From positions 1 through 64,000 of the forward strand of contig NZ_QEIJ01000011.1 of NCBI RefSeq assembly GCF_003095395.1: a stretch of 64,000 bases of DNA, in the 5' to 3' direction. The stretch comes from Microbacterium sp. Gd 4-13. Lineage in GTDB: Bacteria; Actinomycetota; Actinomycetes; Actinomycetales; Microbacteriaceae. The notes below the pieces were generated by a model. The model did no database searches. It had not been told where the DNA came from and was given only the letters and a program-made list of their open reading frames with translations. This document shows, one piece after another, positions 18,956 through 26,775 of this stretch; position 1 is the stretch's first letter, and every line of letters starts with the position of its first letter. Both the position numbers and the translations under genes were made by a program.

Positions 18956-20490
18956 TTCGTCGGTGCTGCCGCCCCCGGTGGTGGGCGGAACCGGGCAAGT
19001 GGCGGCGAGATGTCGGCCCACGCGTAGGTGAGTGCGAGCCGCGGGACGAGCACGGATGGTTCTCCTCGTGCGGGTGGCGGGTGGAGCACGAAGTCGCCGT
19101 CGCCCTCTCGAGTGATGCGCCACCGGTGGTGGTGGAGTTGCATGTGGTGGAACCGGCAGAGAAGGATGCCGCGGTCGGTGTCGGTTCGGCCACCCTCGGA
19201 GTAGGGGTCGATGTGGTGGGCTTCGCACATCGAGGCGGGGCGGTCGCAACCGTGCCAGCGGCATCCACCATCGCGAAGGGCCAGGGTGAGGCGCTGCCCG
19301 GAGCTGAAGAGGCGCTGTTCGCGTCCGAGGCGGAGGGGCTCGCCGGCGCCGTCGACCCAGACGGTGCGGGTGCCGCTGTCGCAGGCGCGTTGTGCGGCGA
19401 CCCACGCGGGCACAGCCGCCAATCCGTCTTCGAGGTGTGCGACCGCGGGGGCTCCGTCGTGACTCGTCTGCCACGCGTGGTCGGTGACGACGATGCGTAC
19501 CCCGGCTTGGCGGGTGCCGTGCACGGTTTTCGCATCGGCGAGGACGCCCGCGCGCAGGATGTCGAGGAGCAGGTCGAACTCGAGTTGCGTGTTGGTGCGC
19601 GGATCGTCGCGCAGCTCAGCGGCGGCGGCCTTCTCGTCGTCGGCGATGAAGCGGGGTCCGCCGCGGCGAGGCCGGAGGGCGGAGTCGAACACGCTCTGCA
19701 GGAAGGCGGCGGACTCGTCGTCGAAGGTGAGGTGCCCGTGCGAGACACCGTGGGTGTCTTTCCACATCCGGAACGAGCGACCGTCGAAGCGCGCGGCGAA
19801 CCGTTGCTCCGCTCCGTCGGGGTCGAGTCGGTCACGGATCGTTCGCGCCGCCGCCGCGAGCTCTTCGACCGTGCGGTGGGTAGCCTCTTCGGTCAGTTGC
19901 ACTGCGGCCAATGACCACGCCTCGGCGAACTCCGCGTCGACGGTGCAGTCGCCAGGCGCAGGGGGATCGCCGAGACCGCGGAGGATGGCGTGGTGCTGCG
20001 CCGCACTCAGCGTTCCGGCCAACTGTGCCCGCCCGAGCGAGGCGTGCCACGGCTCACGCACCGGTCTCGCCGAGCCCGCGTCGTCGCCGGCGTCCGCTGC
20101 ATCCACGGCATCGTCAGCCGACGGTGCCCGTGCCGCGCCGAGCAGGTTCGCCCCGTCGAGCAGCGACTCGCCCAGCCGCACCTGTTTGGCGGCTTCGGTG
20201 CGGGTCGTGCCGGTGATCTCCTGCACCAGACTCACTGCGCTGCGGTGGCCCTCGCCGGCGGCCACGCCATCGTGGCCCTGCTCGCGCCGCGACCGCGCGG
20301 CGAGCACTCCTGAGGCAGCGATGCGCAGCGAGGCGAGCGCTTCGATGACCCTCGTCGATTCACGGATCATGCGCAGCACGTCAGCGTCACGCGCCTCGGC
20401 GACCGTCGTCGGCAGCGCACCGGCATCGACCTCGCCGACGACGTCGCGCAGCACACCGAGGTGCTGGTGGATGTCGTCGAAGAAGCTCAT
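18952..20490 (-). CDS. DUF222 and HNH endonuclease domain protein
   Basis: A 512-residue protein of the large actinobacterial DUF222-HNH family (13E12-type). The N-terminal 300 residues are helical DUF222. The C-terminal HNH motif is CRWHGCDRPASMCEAHHIDP followed by the second part GILLCRFHHMQLHHH, with Cys pairs for zinc. Such genes are often multi-copy and may belong to mobile elements, but their function is unknown. I chose the second Met (20490) because a GATAAT hexamer lies exactly 6 nt upstream on this strand, giving a leaderless start; the longer frame begins at 20508, inside that promoter. Confidence 0.85.
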   Translation of the reverse strand: MSFFDDIHQHLGVLRDVVGEVDAGALPTTVAEARDADVLRMIRESTRVIEALASLRIAASGVLAARSRREQGHDGVAAGEGHRSAVSLVQEITGTTRTEAAKQVRLGESLLDGANLLGAARAPSADDAVDAADAGDDAGSARPVREPWHASLGRAQLAGTLSAAQHHAILRGLGDPPAPGDCTVDAEFAEAWSLAAVQLTEEATHRTVEELAAAARTIRDRLDPDGAEQRFAARFDGRSFRMWKDTHGVSHGHLTFDDESAAFLQSVFDSALRPRRGGPRFIADDEKAAAAELRDDPRTNTQLEFDLLLDILRAGVLADAKTVHGTRQAGVRIVVTDHAWQTSHDGAPAVAHLEDGLAAVPAWVAAQRACDSGTRTVWVDGAGEPLRLGREQRLFSSGQRLTLALRDGGCRWHGCDRPASMCEAHHIDPYSEGGRTDTDRGILLCRFHHMQLHHHRWRITREGDGDFVLHPPPARGEPSVLVPRLALTYAWADISPPLARFRPPPGAAAPTN

Positions 20491-20601
20491 GCATACATTA
20501 TCGAACATACCTACGACATCGGATGGCGAAGATGGCGCATCGGTGGATAACTCCCGCGGCGACCGCCGGGGGAGGGAGCAACGAGAGCGTCAGGCCTGGA
20601 T

Positions 20602-20982
20602 TCAGTGCTCGAGGTCGCGCCCGCGGAGCTTCTCGATGTCGCGCCGATCGCGTTTGGTGGGACGACCGGCTCCCCTGTCGCGCACTGGCACGAAGGGCGT
20701 GCTCTCGCGCGGCGGGGGCGGGGGAGTGCGGTCTTCCGCGGCGGCCGCGGCCTGCACGGCGCCGACCCGCTTCACGATCGTCTCGCGCACGACCAACATG
20801 CGATCGAACCCGGCGATGCGCACGCGCAACTCGTCTCCGGGCCGCACCTGTTGGGCGGCTTTCGCCTTCTCGCCGTTGACGCGCACGTGGCCGGCGCGAC
20901 ACGCGGCGGTGGCCAGCGACCGGGTCTTGTAGACGCGCACCGCCCACAACCAGGCGTCGACGCGCGCGGATGCCGCCGTCAT
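20602..20982 (-). CDS. S4-domain RNA-binding protein (HslR-like)
   Basis: A 126-residue protein whose first 70 residues are an S4 domain (RVDAWLWAVRVYKTRSLATA, then VRVNGEKAKAAQQVRPGDEL) as in HslR/Hsp15, which binds stalled 50S subunits. The tail is basic and ends TKRDRRDIEKLRGRDLEH, as usual in this family. The start overlaps the stop of the lysoplasmalogenase-like gene (ATGA), so the two are one operon. The frame is open far upstream but only as an antisense shadow. Confidence 0.85.
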   Translation of the reverse strand: MTAASARVDAWLWAVRVYKTRSLATAACRAGHVRVNGEKAKAAQQVRPGDELRVRIAGFDRMLVVRETIVKRVGAVQAAAAAEDRTPPPPPRESTPFVPVRDRGAGRPTKRDRRDIEKLRGRDLEH

Positions 20983-21668
20983 CGGGCGGCCGTCCGCTCT
21001 TGCCGCCGGACGGCGATCACGACGCCTGCCGCGATCAGGCCCTGGCCGACGGTGTACGTGAGCATCACGAGCGGGCTCGTCACCGGCGGCATCGCCTCGG
21101 GGGTGAAGAGGCGGAACGCGAGCAGCGTGTCGGAGGCGAGGAAGAACGCCGCCCCGATCGTGATGATCCGGTGGGTGCGAGCGGCGGTGGCGGCCGTTCC
21201 CGCGAGCACCACCCCGTAGATCGCGACGGCCACGGTCAGTGCTCCGAGGCGCGGCCAGAGCACCGCGAGCAAGATGCCCCACCACAGGGTGTAGATGATT
21301 GTCCACGCGGGAAGCGGACGCGTCGGGAGCACGCGCGCGAAGAGCCAGATGTAGGCCAGATGGGCGAGTCCGAAGCATCCGAGCATCACCGGCAGCTCTG
21401 GTGCGAAGGGGAAGAACGTCGCCGCGCCGTCTCCGAGCCACGACAGCGCGATGGCGACGAAGAGCAGCGAGAACGGCGCGCCCCAGGCCGTGCCGCGCCC
21501 GGCCCACAGCACCGCGATCGCCAGCGCGGGCATGAGGAGGAGCTTGGTCGGACCGGCCAGGGCGTCGGCGCCGAGGGCGAGCGCAACGACGTGGATGACC
21601 GACAGCACCGCGTAGGGCACGAAGCCCCACGTCCACGTCGGCAGCGTCGCCGTTCGTTGCTCGTGCAT
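20979..21668 (-). CDS. lysoplasmalogenase-like membrane protein (YhhN/TMEM86 family)
   Basis: A 229-residue polytopic membrane protein with about eight hydrophobic helices. The family motif includes SWLGDGAATFF and ASDTLLAFRLF, with the acidic residues thought to form the active site of lysoplasmalogenases. The real substrate in bacteria is unclear. ATG 21668 has GGAGGA 5 nt upstream and a TACGAT -10 at 21692-21697; the longer frame is therefore not used. Confidence 0.82.
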   Translation of the reverse strand: MHEQRTATLPTWTWGFVPYAVLSVIHVVALALGADALAGPTKLLLMPALAIAVLWAGRGTAWGAPFSLLFVAIALSWLGDGAATFFPFAPELPVMLGCFGLAHLAYIWLFARVLPTRPLPAWTIIYTLWWGILLAVLWPRLGALTVAVAIYGVVLAGTAATAARTHRIITIGAAFFLASDTLLAFRLFTPEAMPPVTSPLVMLTYTVGQGLIAAGVVIAVRRQERTAAR

Positions 21669-21723
21669 GGTGTCCTCCGGGTTCGCTCCATCGTAGGCGG
21701 GCTGCACGCCCCGTACTCATGAG

Positions 21724-22568
21724 GTGAGCGGCGTGCTGTCCCGGATGGGCTTGCGGCGCATGAGTGCGCGCGATGCAGATGCGTCGGGTCGCGTGGCGAG
21801 TGCGCTCGAGCTGGTCGAGTTCGACGACACGGTGGTGACCTTCGGCTACGTGATCATGCGGCTGGCGATGGTCGGGCAGTGGGTGCGGCTCGCCGCATCC
21901 GATCCCGCTTCGAGGGGCACCGCGGTGCGCTTCGCCGTCGGTATCACCGGCGTGCAGGTGCTGTGGGTGGCGCGCCTCGGGCTGCCCGAGGCCTGGCAGC
22001 TGTGGACCTTCTTCCCTGTTCACGTTGCGGCTGCTCGGCGAGAGTCTGCTGCGTGCTCGAACGCTCTGATCGACGCGCTCGCCGCGGGCGAGCACCTGGT
22101 GGATCTGCTGTGGCTCGCCGTATCCGGTCTCGTCATCACCGCCGCGATCTGGTGGATCTATTGCATCCGCGAGCAGCACGAGGCCCTCTCGAATGCCCGT
22201 CGCGGGTTCGCGTTCGGGTATCCGCACTGCGCGATCTTCGCGGCGGTGGGGCGGTGTCGGCCGGGGTGGAGGTCGAGATCGACAAGGTCACCGGGCAGAC
22301 GGAAGTGCCGGATGCTGTCGCCGGACTCGCCCTGACGTTGCCGGCCGCCGTGTTTCTTGCGGTGGTGTGGGCGGTGCTGCTGCGCCGTCAGATCGCGAGA
22401 TGGGTGTCGGCGGTGGTGGTCGCTGCCGTGCTCGGTGCCGTGGGTGCAGGCCTTCTTCCAACGGGCGAGTACGTCGTCGCAGCGGTGGTCTTGGCGGCGG
22501 TCGTCGTGGCGCTCGAGGTCGACGGGGTGCGACGCGTTCGCGGCAGGGTTGAGGACCGGGTAGGATAG
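21724..22568 (+). pseudogene. ltrA: decayed low temperature requirement protein (LtrA-like)
   Basis: Pieces of an LtrA-type membrane protein lie in three frames. Frame 1 gives VTFGYVIMRLAMVGQWVR to LWTFFPV (to about 22018). A +1 frame gives FTLRLLGESLLRARTL then a stop (22019-22069). Frame 1 resumes with LIDALAAGEHLVDLLWLAVSG to FGYPHCAIFAAV. From about 22247 a third frame continues with VSAGVEVEIDKVTG and three hydrophobic segments to 22568. The N-terminal third of a normal LtrA is missing, as is the part between FFPV and FTLRLL. I read this as an old truncated pseudogene, not one sequencing error. Confidence 0.8.
22561..22566 (+). promoter_or_regulatory. -10 element TAGGAT of tRNA-Pro
   Basis: TAGGAT lies 28 nt before the mature tRNA, with TTCGCG 18 nt further upstream as a weak -35. 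Confidence 0.45.
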
Positions 22569-22594
22569 TGGAGTTGTCCGCGTGCGGGCAGTTC

Positions 22595-22668
<74 letters not shown>

Positions 22669-22677
22669 CGGAAAAGA

Positions 22678-22716
22678 GGCCCGGACCATGCGGAAGTCGC
22701 ATGGTCCGGGCCTTCT
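22678..22716 (+). terminator. strong terminator after tRNA-Pro
   Basis: A perfect 15-bp stem (GGCCCGGACCATGCG with CGCATGGTCCGGGCC) with a GAAGT loop is followed by TTCTT. It starts 10 nt after the tRNA and ends its transcript. Because it lies inside the island boundary, the island appears to bring its own terminator. Confidence 0.88.
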
Positions 22717-22795
22717 TCGTTCCCGCTCAGTGTGTCTTTACCCCTAAAAGTCACAACTGGAGCAAGACCGATTTAGAACTCAAGGCTTCCGCGCG

Positions 22796-23206
22796 ATGCT
22801 TGCCCTCGAAGACGGTCACGACGACGACAATGAGCCGCGTGACGTGGTCGAGCCATTTGTGGAGGAGCCTCCGAAGACCATCGAAGTCGAGTACATCGGC
22901 GGGGTTGCGGTGGACAGTGGGCGGCTCATGATCACCGATCTTTACTAAGTCGACGCGGACTGGAGGCAGGAGCCCTTCGCTGTCGACGGCGAGGTCGAGC
23001 GCACCGAGGACACGGTGTTCCACTATTCGTACGATGTAGCGTGCCAGGCGACGCTGAGCGGCGGTGGACACGGCGAGCTGGCCTTCGAGAAGGGACACGC
23101 GGGAGCTGGTTTCGCCTTTGGCACGGCTTGGGGCGACGGCATCTACCCGGTGTACGCAGAAGAGAACGACGGGCGAATTGTGCGCGTGTATGTCAATATC
23201 GGTTAA
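22796..23206 (+). pseudogene. small hypothetical gene broken by an in-frame TAA
   Basis: One frame of 137 codons reads MLALEDGHDDDNEPRDVVEP, then VAVDSGRLMITDLY, then TAA at 22946, then continues VDADWRQEPFAVDGEVERT and ends with GTAWGDGIYPVYAEENDGRI before a stop at 23206. Both halves share one frame and together resemble a conserved hypothetical family with a DSGxLxIxDPCY-type motif and a late GDGxYPVY motif. The point of the stop is where PCY would be expected, so the gene is probably inactivated. A 63-residue downstream piece from GTG 23015 could still be translated. Confidence 0.6.
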
Positions 23207-23217
23207 GCGCACTGGCT

Positions 23218-23994
23218 CTATCCCTGTGCGAGCTTGGCCCAGTCGACCTTGATCCCGGCTCGGTCAAGCTCTGCCGCGAGCTTGGGCTTCCAGCCGCCTG
23301 CGGCGTCGACCTCGGTATAGACGAGGCCGCTTATGTCGCTCGGAAGCTCCACGTTGGATTCGTATAGAACCGCGACTCGCTGGCGACCGATGAGGCCGAA
23401 GAAGAAGCCCATTTCGAGGATCACGTTCTGCCGGGCCCTAGGACGTGCGTCTGCGGCGTCCAATTCCTTCGCCCGCCCCACATCATCGCCTGTTAAGAGA
23501 ACCACGGCGAACCCTGCGCGACCAGCGTGCTCTTCAAGCTTCTCGATGAGAACCTGCCCGCCGTTCGCCTGTTGGTGGAGAATGACTGGTTGCTCACCTG
23601 TGAGGTTCTGCAGAAAGGATGCCAGCTCGAACTTGCGCGCGTCATCACGCCCGTGCACGATGAACACCCGTGTTGACGGTAGGACGGTCGTTGTGGGTTC
23701 GGCCGGTGCTATCGTCTCGGCCCCGATTTCCAGCTCTAGCTTCGCTGCGTTGAGGATCGCGACGACTTCATTGACACCCGCGGGCTGGTAGCCGCTGGTA
23801 TCCATTCCCTCCCACCACACACCCGGAAAGTAACTGACTTCGTTGAACTTGCCGAGGATCACACTCGGGTCACCAAAGATCGTTCGAACGACCACCTCGG
23901 TCCGATTGCGCCAGGCCTCAAAGTCCTCTGGGAAGCCACCATTAGCATCCGAAATCTGCTTGTCGATGAGTTCCAGTTTGCGCGCAAGTTCCAT
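23218..23994 (-). CDS. TIR-like domain protein (PF10137/CAP12-type)
   Basis: A 258-residue protein. Residues 1-100 are a helical region of unknown role. Residues 108-245 form a TIR-like domain: RVFIVHGRDDARKFELASFL (109-128), GGQVLIEKLEEHA (145-157) with Glu151 or a neighbour as the likely catalytic Glu, VVLLTGDDVGR (164-174) and RARQNVILEMGFFFGLIGR (186-204). Domains of this type (predicted nucleotide-binding TIR-like, as in Cap12 of CBASS and PycTIR of Pycsar) degrade NAD+ when activated during phage infection. No nucleotide cyclase is next to it, so the trigger is unknown. The ATG is 6 nt after a TACGTT hexamer, which fits a leaderless transcript. Confidence 0.8.
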   Translation of the reverse strand: MELARKLELIDKQISDANGGFPEDFEAWRNRTEVVVRTIFGDPSVILGKFNEVSYFPGVWWEGMDTSGYQPAGVNEVVAILNAAKLELEIGAETIAPAEPTTTVLPSTRVFIVHGRDDARKFELASFLQNLTGEQPVILHQQANGGQVLIEKLEEHAGRAGFAVVLLTGDDVGRAKELDAADARPRARQNVILEMGFFFGLIGRQRVAVLYESNVELPSDISGLVYTEVDAAGGWKPKLAAELDRAGIKVDWAKLAQG

Positions 23995-24084
23995 GCGGCA
24001 AACGTATCGCCTGCGCGCTTGCTAGCCTCCGATCATCACGATGGGGGAATGAGTAGCGCTCGCCGATGCGACGTGAGCCCGGGG

Positions 24085-24669
24085 CTACCTGATGGCGGCG
24101 GCAAAGTACGGAATGGCGGCCTGTTCCATCGTGCGGAGCTCACTGCCAAAGCTCTGGACGTAATCGAAGACTGCACGCATTTCCGCTGAGAGCCCTAGAT
24201 CTTTCTCCCGTATCCTCTTGTCTACGGCGCCCGTCACCTCCCGGGACCGATCCATTTCGGCTCGGCAGTGCTCGATGACGGTGCGCAACTCGACGTTCTC
24301 GACGCGGAGCAATATGTCCGTGAAGGCCATCTCAAGCCGCTCCCGCAGTGCTCTCAGCTCACTTGCTGTGTCGCCCTTGGCTGTGCTGTCGTCCTCGTCG
24401 GGCGTTCGCATCGAGTCAATGATGGCGCTGATGTTTGAGTGCTGGAGCTTGATCCTCCATGCGTTGCCCGAATGCAGCAACTCGACCATGAGGCCCCGTG
24501 CCGCGTCGCGGCGTGCTTCCGCGCGCTGTTCGCGCTCCCGCTGCGCGGCCCGACGATTTGCGATGGCAGCACCCCCAAGCGCACCGGTGAGGGCCGCCGC
24601 TGGGGCAATGAGGATCGCGAGCGCGTCGAGGGTGAATGAGCCGACCGCGGCCCAACTTTCGGGGTCCAT
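24085..24669 (-). CDS. membrane-anchored helical protein of unknown function
   Basis: A 194-residue protein. Residues 8-37 are one hydrophobic helix (AAVGSFTLDALAILIAPAAA), followed by a strongly charged helix NRRAAQREREQRAEARRDAA and then mixed helices, so it is probably anchored in the membrane with a cytoplasmic coiled coil. I do not recognise the family. The ATG at 24669 lies exactly 6 nt after TATGGT on this strand; the open frame upstream to 24885 lacks a start signal and was rejected. It lies 90 bp upstream of the TIR-like gene on the same strand and might work with it, but each has its own promoter-like hexamer. Confidence 0.65.
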   Translation of the reverse strand: MDPESWAAVGSFTLDALAILIAPAAALTGALGGAAIANRRAAQREREQRAEARRDAARGLMVELLHSGNAWRIKLQHSNISAIIDSMRTPDEDDSTAKGDTASELRALRERLEMAFTDILLRVENVELRTVIEHCRAEMDRSREVTGAVDKRIREKDLGLSAEMRAVFDYVQSFGSELRTMEQAAIPYFAAAIR

Positions 24670-24713
24670 GTCGCGACCATACCGGTGTGTGCAGCCGTGT
24701 TTGCTCACGCGCC

Positions 24714-24766
24714 GCGACAAGTCGGAATGACTACTCGAGAGGACACGAAGGTGCCCGACTTGTCGC
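24714..24766. repeat. 12-bp inverted repeat in island intergenic region
   Basis: GCGACAAGTCGG (24714-24725) and CCGACTTGTCGC (24755-24766) are perfect inverted copies with 29 nt between. It lies 45 nt upstream of the membrane protein start. It may be an operator for a dimer pair or a stem-loop. The rest of 24670-24919 shows nothing recognisable. Confidence 0.6.
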
Positions 24767-24919
24767 ATGGCCGGCATGATCGGGCATTGCCGCGACCCAC
24801 CTGTCCCGTGAGCTGATTGCGAGGAGCCAGGGGGGCGCAGATCCGTAATCGACCTCAGTGAACAGGGTCGGGCGGAGCTCTTCACACTCCGGAACGACGA
24901 CCATCAGGAGGTTGCAGCC

Positions 24920-25120
24920 TCAGGCATGTCCGGGCAGACAGCTCCCCTCGAACCCCTCCTCTAGGCTGTGGCCGTGGCTCCCGTAAAGCGTGTGAACGAG
25001 CAGTCTTGCGAGCGCGTCAAGCGGTTCCCCGTCGACGACGACGCATTCAGTCTTGGTTTCGAAGTCGACTGCCACCGACCCTCCGTAGAGCGACCCGAAC
25101 TGAATGGTTGGTGAAGGCAT
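24920..25120 (-). CDS. possible 66-aa protein
   Basis: An open frame starting MPSPTIQFGSLYGGSVAVDF and ending SLEEGFEGSCLPGHA has plausible protein composition and about 70 percent G/C at third positions. It faces the 452-aa gene head to head and would overlap its upstream ATG codons (25104 or 25119), but not ATG 25158. There is no ribosome binding site or -10 in the right place. It may be a real small gene or chance. Confidence 0.3.
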   Translation of the reverse strand: MPSPTIQFGSLYGGSVAVDFETKTECVVVDGEPLDALARLLVHTLYGSHGHSLEEGFEGSCLPGHA

Positions 25121-26462
25121 GCTCGACGAGATCTCAGCTCTTGTGTGTAGGACAGACATGTCGGCGTACAGCGATGACAAACTACTGATCAGCGCTCGCA
25201 AGGCGATGGAAGCGGACGCTACTCGGGCGGCAAAGCAGGCGAACAGTAGGGCTACCAAGGCCCGCATGCCCGCGACGCATGCTCCAGCGAACTACTACTC
25301 CACCAAGAAGCTAAGCGCGGTTCCGTCCCTCCACGGCGTACTAAGTGTGAGGCCTATGGATGCCCTGCTCGAGTTGGCCCGGGCCACGCCCCTCGGTGGA
25401 TCAAGTGCAGTCCTCGAGCGCTTTTCCCGTCAGTGGGCTTGGATTCGGTACCTGGGCGCGTTTGACCACCGAAACACCAAACTCATCCTTAGAGCATCTG
25501 CGGTTGCCAATGTCTTCGACCATGATCGTGCGCTGGTATCTGAACACATGGGGGTGGCCTTCGGCGTACTGGCGGCCAAGACCTGGTGTCGATCGGACGG
25601 TGCGAGTGGCCCCATCGAAGCTCTACCCGTACGTTCGCTGCTCAACGGTGTGATTGCTGGTCACCCCGCCGGCGATTTTGATCAGCGCGGTTCGCTAGAG
25701 CCGGACTACTTGCTGTCCTATCCGGACAAGTCGCCCACGTCTCGCCGGTATCGCGTCCTTGAATGTAAGGGGACGCAGCACGCGAGTTCCGTCGCGAAGG
25801 CGCTTGGCCACGCCGTCCGCCAGGTGGATGCGCTTCGGTATCAGGGCAGAGCAATCCCAGCACTTGCGACGGCGATCGTCTCCAACGAGCACGAGATCTC
25901 ACTGCATTCCATCGACCCGGATGATGAGGCGCCCACCATCGAAGTATCAACCGAGAACGCTTGGTCGCCGAGGGGATTGAGACGCTCAGCCTTGTCGCCG
26001 GGGATGGGGACGGAGGCCGAAGGGCCTCAGTGGAGGTTTGAACTCGATGAGTTCATCATTGCTCGGCTTGAGCGTCACCGCGTTGCCGCGCGGGCAGCCC
26101 TTGTGGGTGATCTGAATGTTTCGCAGGCCTGGCAGCGTGACAGCTGGTCTCCGGTGGACTTGTCTAGGCAACTCGTCGAACGGTCGGACTTCGGTGAGTC
26201 ATGGCTCGGTCAGGAGATCCTCGTTCGTGTCGGCGGTATTGGCGCGCGCATTTTCGTCGGCGCCCATCACAGCGTGGTCCGCGCGCTGGCATCGCTGGAG
26301 CTTGAGAGGGTTCTCACCGCGGAGGCGGAGTTCGACGGGACGCTCTTCGAACGGGTACAGGGCGAACGGTCGGATCAACCAGACGTTCGGCCTGGCTTCG
26401 AGTCGTCGATAACGTCCCTCGGTCCTGATGGCGTCATCGCTCGTATCGAGTTCATGGTCTGA
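25104..26462 (+). CDS. 452-aa protein with PD-(D/E)XK nuclease-like motif
   Basis: I do not recognise the family. Around residues 195-224 the sequence reads GSLEPDYLLSYPDK, a 10-residue gap, then YRVLECKGT, so Asp201, Glu220 and Lys222 fit the PD-(D/E)XK nuclease core, and the helix with Glu147 (SEHMGVAFG) could supply the upstream acid. The remaining C-terminal 230 residues show no motif I know. The N-terminal 60 residues are helical and charged. Starts at 25104, 25119 or 25158 are possible; the last has AGGA in front and avoids the divergent small frame. Island composition and the neighbouring TIR-like gene make a defence role plausible. DNA cutting is an inference. Confidence 0.6.
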   Translation: MVGEGMLDEISALVCRTDMSAYSDDKLLISARKAMEADATRAAKQANSRATKARMPATHAPANYYSTKKLSAVPSLHGVLSVRPMDALLELARATPLGGSSAVLERFSRQWAWIRYLGAFDHRNTKLILRASAVANVFDHDRALVSEHMGVAFGVLAAKTWCRSDGASGPIEALPVRSLLNGVIAGHPAGDFDQRGSLEPDYLLSYPDKSPTSRRYRVLECKGTQHASSVAKALGHAVRQVDALRYQGRAIPALATAIVSNEHEISLHSIDPDDEAPTIEVSTENAWSPRGLRRSALSPGMGTEAEGPQWRFELDEFIIARLERHRVAARAALVGDLNVSQAWQRDSWSPVDLSRQLVERSDFGESWLGQEILVRVGGIGARIFVGAHHSVVRALASLELERVLTAEAEFDGTLFERVQGERSDQPDVRPGFESSITSLGPDGVIARIEFMV

Positions 26463-26714
26463 GGCCTTTCATATTCGGCTTACAGTCGTGGCCTGCCAGC
26501 GTGCAGCGTCACCGACGTCAGAGGTGAAGCGCCTTGGGTCTTTGGTGGCTCCTGACCTGACGTGAGCTCCATTGGAGCGCGGCGGGTGGCGACGAGCGCG
26601 TTCCTCGGGAGCGACGCGCGTTCTGGCTTAGGCCAGTAGATCCAGTGCCCGCAGGAAGAACGTCGACCGCTGGCAGGAAAGCGAAGCGCGGTGGGTTGCC
26701 TCCAGGAGCACCAC
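26463..26714. other. island right end, no gene seen
   Basis: No convincing open frame on either strand. A short palindrome GCTCC-ATT-GGAGC lies near 26569. The stretch separates the last island gene from the right-hand tRNA repeat and would be where an integrase remnant might lie, but none is detectable. Confidence 0.5.
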
Positions 26715-26742
26715 CGCAGGTTCTGCTGTCATCCCGACGGAA
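26715..26742 (+). repeat. attR-like copy of tRNA-Pro 3' end
   Basis: CGCAGGTTC, a 2-nt spacer and then CTGTCATCCCGACGGAA. The tRNA has the same two blocks with a 5-nt spacer, so the copy lacks 3 nt and cannot form a full T arm. Confidence 0.8.
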
Positions 26743-26749
26743 CACAGAA

Positions 26750-26775
26750 GGGTCGGCCGAAAGGTCGGCCCTTTT
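26750..26775 (+). terminator. terminator right of the island
   Basis: GGGTCGGCC and GGTCGGCCC pair through 9 positions (two G-T pairs) around a GAAA loop, followed by TTTT. It lies 7 nt after the right-hand tRNA repeat and was probably the original terminator of tRNA-Pro before the insertion. From here to 26964 I see no gene. Confidence 0.75.

Larger units (their letters stand above)
22669..26742. mobile_element. tRNA-Pro genomic island, about 4.07 kb
   Basis: The segment begins at the 3' end of tRNA-Pro(GGG) and ends with a direct repeat of 17 bases from that tRNA, so it looks like a site-specific insertion. Its base composition is visibly lower in G+C than the flanks, with more A/T-ending codons. 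Contents: a stop-interrupted gene, a TIR-like gene, a membrane-anchored helical protein, a possible 66-aa gene and a 452-aa protein with a nuclease-like motif. No integrase, transposase or excisionase is inside, so it is either a remnant or moved by an enzyme encoded elsewhere. Confidence 0.75.

Noticed and set aside
18952-20490. DUF222/HNH gene as an intron or insertion element
   Set aside because: No inverted ends, target repeats or intron structure are visible; such genes are common single genes in actinobacteria.
24670-24885. Upstream extension of the membrane protein (72 more residues)
   Set aside because: It lacks a start signal, has shadow-like composition and would run through the inverted repeat; ATG 24669 has a -10 exactly 6 nt before.
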